Assembly (NCBI RefSeq): GCF_019049855.1
Contig: NZ_JAHLSY010000011.1
Coordinates: 1 to 64,000 of the forward strand
Reading direction: 5' to 3'
From: Hydrogenophilus thiooxidans
Lineage (GTDB): Bacteria > Pseudomonadota > Gammaproteobacteria > Burkholderiales > Rhodocyclaceae
Length of the DNA: 64,000 nucleotides
The notes beneath the pieces are model-generated. The model was not told the DNA's origin. It saw nothing but the letters and a program-made list of their open reading frames with translations, and did not search any database. Of the stretch, positions 62,639 to 64,000 are shown in pieces; positions within the stretch are counted from its first letter, which is position 1; every line of letters begins with the position of its first letter. Made by a program: the position numbers and the translations under genes.

Positions 62639-64000
62639 ATGACATTGCGAACGAGAAAGGTAGCGATCGTGCTGGCTTTGTGGGTCTTGGGCCACACTCC
62701 GTCGCTTTTTGCGCAAGGACCGGAGAACTGGTACCGTGATCTGTGCGCGCAGTGTCATGGTTCAGACCGTACCGGGGGGTTGGGGCCTGCGCTGTTGCCC
62801 GAGAGCTTAGAGCGGGTGCGGTTGCCGAACGTGGTCGATGTGATCGCGAAGGGACGGGTGGCAACGCAGATGCCGGCATTTTCCGGGCAATTGACGCCGG
62901 AGCAGATCACTTCGCTGGCCCAATGGTTGAAGACCGCGCCAGCCGAGATCCCAGAATTGACGTTGGAATCGATGCGGGCTACCCACTGGTCGAAGCCAGT
63001 ATTGCCGCTCGACGGCCCGAAGGATGGGGGAGAGCGCTGGAACCGTTTCGTGGTGGTCGAGCAAGGTGACCGCCATTTGACGGTGCTTGATGGCGATCGA
63101 TTCCAAGTTTTGGCTCGGCTGCCCACCCATTACGCCGTGCATGGTGGCCCCAAATTCTCGCCGGATGGGCGCTTTGTTACCGTAGTGTCGCGTGACGGTT
63201 GGGTTGAAAAGTTCGATCTTTGGGCGCTGGAAAAGGTGGCGGAGATCCGAGTCGCGGTCAATACCCGCAATGTCGCGGTCTCTAGCGATGGTCGTTATGT
63301 CGCGGTGGCAAACACCCTGCCCGAAACCCTCGTGATCTTGGACAGCAACCTGACGCCGATCAAAATCCTGCCTGGGCAAAGTCTTGAGCGCAAAGAGCAT
63401 TCGCGGCTTTCCGCAGTCTATGACGCGCCGCCACGCAAAAGTTTCGTCGTCGCTTTCAAAGAGATGCCCGAGTTGTGGGAAGTGCGTTACGATGAGGCAG
63501 CCGAGCCGGTTTTCGACGGCCTGGTTCATGATCACAAAATGGCGGAAGGCTTGGCCGTGCCGGGGTTTCTCCATCCCAAGCGGACACGTCTTCCGGCGGT
63601 ACTGGATGACTTCTTCTTCGCTCCGGGGTACCGCAATCTGATCGGCGCGTCCCGAAGTGGGGAGAGTTTCGTGGTCAATCTCGATGTTCGCCAGGCGATT
63701 GCATCTTTGCCCCTTGAAGGGATGCCCCATTTGGGCTCTGGGATCACCTTCGATTACGGCGATCGGCGGGTGATGGCAACCACCAATTTGCGCCGTGCGG
63801 AACTTTCGGTGATCGATCTCGATCGGTGGCAGTTGGTCAAATCGGTACCGCTCTGCGGTCCGGGCTTTTTCGTCCGTAGCCACGAAAAGAGCCGGTACCT
63901 CTTCGTCGATTCGATGATGGCGCCGAGCTGTCGCGATACCCTCACCGTGATCGACAAAACGACGCTCGAGGTCGTCAAAACTTTACGCCCGAAACCGGGA
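62639..64000 (+). CDS. nirN: c-type cytochrome NirN, dihydro-heme d1 dehydrogenase (3' end outside window)
   Basis: NirN is a periplasmic NirS paralogue that carries out the last oxidation to heme d1. The 454 residues seen here start at ATG 62639 behind an AAGGGG ribosome site. They show a signal peptide (V-L-A-L-W-V-L-G), heme motif C-A-Q-C-H at 36-40, and a d1-type propeller with T-H-Y-A-V-H-G-G (axial histidine position) and V-S-R-D-G-W. The G-A-S-R-S-G region follows. No stop occurs before the window ends, so about 40 residues are missing. It starts 12 bp after nirJ. Confidence 0.9.
   Translation, partial: MTLRTRKVAIVLALWVLGHTPSLFAQGPENWYRDLCAQCHGSDRTGGLGPALLPESLERVRLPNVVDVIAKGRVATQMPAFSGQLTPEQITSLAQWLKTAPAEIPELTLESMRATHWSKPVLPLDGPKDGGERWNRFVVVEQGDRHLTVLDGDRFQVLARLPTHYAVHGGPKFSPDGRFVTVVSRDGWVEKFDLWALEKVAEIRVAVNTRNVAVSSDGRYVAVANTLPETLVILDSNLTPIKILPGQSLERKEHSRLSAVYDAPPRKSFVVAFKEMPELWEVRYDEAAEPVFDGLVHDHKMAEGLAVPGFLHPKRTRLPAVLDDFFFAPGYRNLIGASRSGESFVVNLDVRQAIASLPLEGMPHLGSGITFDYGDRRVMATTNLRRAELSVIDLDRWQLVKSVPLCGPGFFVRSHEKSRYLFVDSMMAPSCRDTLTVIDKTTLEVVKTLRPKPG

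Overview
The window looks like chromosome of a GC-rich, denitrifying beta-type proteobacterium. The best guess is a Hydrogenophilus-like member of the Hydrogenophilalia. That guess is an inference from gene families (cd1 nitrite reductase with heme d1 genes, a complete glycogen operon, SelU/SelD, a beta-type Orn/Lys/Arg decarboxylase); no rRNA is present to fix the taxonomy. Genes are tightly packed, with many 4-bp ATGA/GTGA stop-start overlaps (aroG/serB, amrA/amrS, tex/hslO, selD/permease, thyA/folA, cobA/norQ, nirC/nirF), so translation is probably coupled along long operons.

Layout. 1-538: the 3' end of a PD-(D/E)XK nuclease-domain gene. 535-11344, minus strand: a long run lysS, queD, amrB, amrA, amrS, an alpha/beta-hydrolase-like gene, mfd, aroG, serB. 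11422-11882: a decayed chemoreceptor. 12014-22747, plus strand: a glycogen/maltodextrin operon glgC, GH57, malQ, glgB, glgA, glgP behind a sigma70-like promoter. 22847-31617, minus strand: a run from a Pat-like acyl-CoA synthetase/acetyltransferase through a hexose-6-phosphate mutarotase, tex and hslO to minCDE; the Hsp33 protein has no zinc-site cysteines. 31730-43455: mixed housekeeping genes (succinate-semialdehyde dehydrogenase, a small secreted protein, mnmH and selD, a permease, tesA/ybbA divergent pair, FAD protein, apbC, dcd, amino-acid decarboxylase). 43431-44782: thyA-folA.

44802-50888 is a sensory region: an FNR/DNR-type box, an ODP (diiron oxygen-sensor-like) gene, its GGDEF-EAL partner broken by an apparent deletion, tRNA-Arg(CCU), an Aer-like PAS chemoreceptor behind a sigma28 promoter, a thioesterase, a DNR-like Crp/Fnr regulator, and a haloacid-dehalogenase stub.

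51057-64000 is the denitrification island. The minus strand carries nnrS and then cobA-norQ-norD. The plus strand carries nirS, nirC, nirF, two fused double-domain siroheme decarboxylase genes, nirJ and nirN (cut by the window end). CobA makes precorrin-2, the route to siroheme; the decarboxylases, NirJ, NirF and NirN convert siroheme to heme d1 for NirS. FNR/DNR-type boxes lie upstream of nirS/nnrS, cobA and the ODP gene, and the adjacent DNR-like regulator is the natural candidate to bind them. norC/norB, whose products NorQ and NorD activate, are not in the window.

The main themes worth a second look are the cysteine-free Hsp33, deletion-type decay of three genes (chemoreceptor, GGDEF-EAL, dehalogenase), an extra segment inside GlgA, the apparent NO/oxygen regulon, and the uncharacterised AmmeMemoRadiSam trio.
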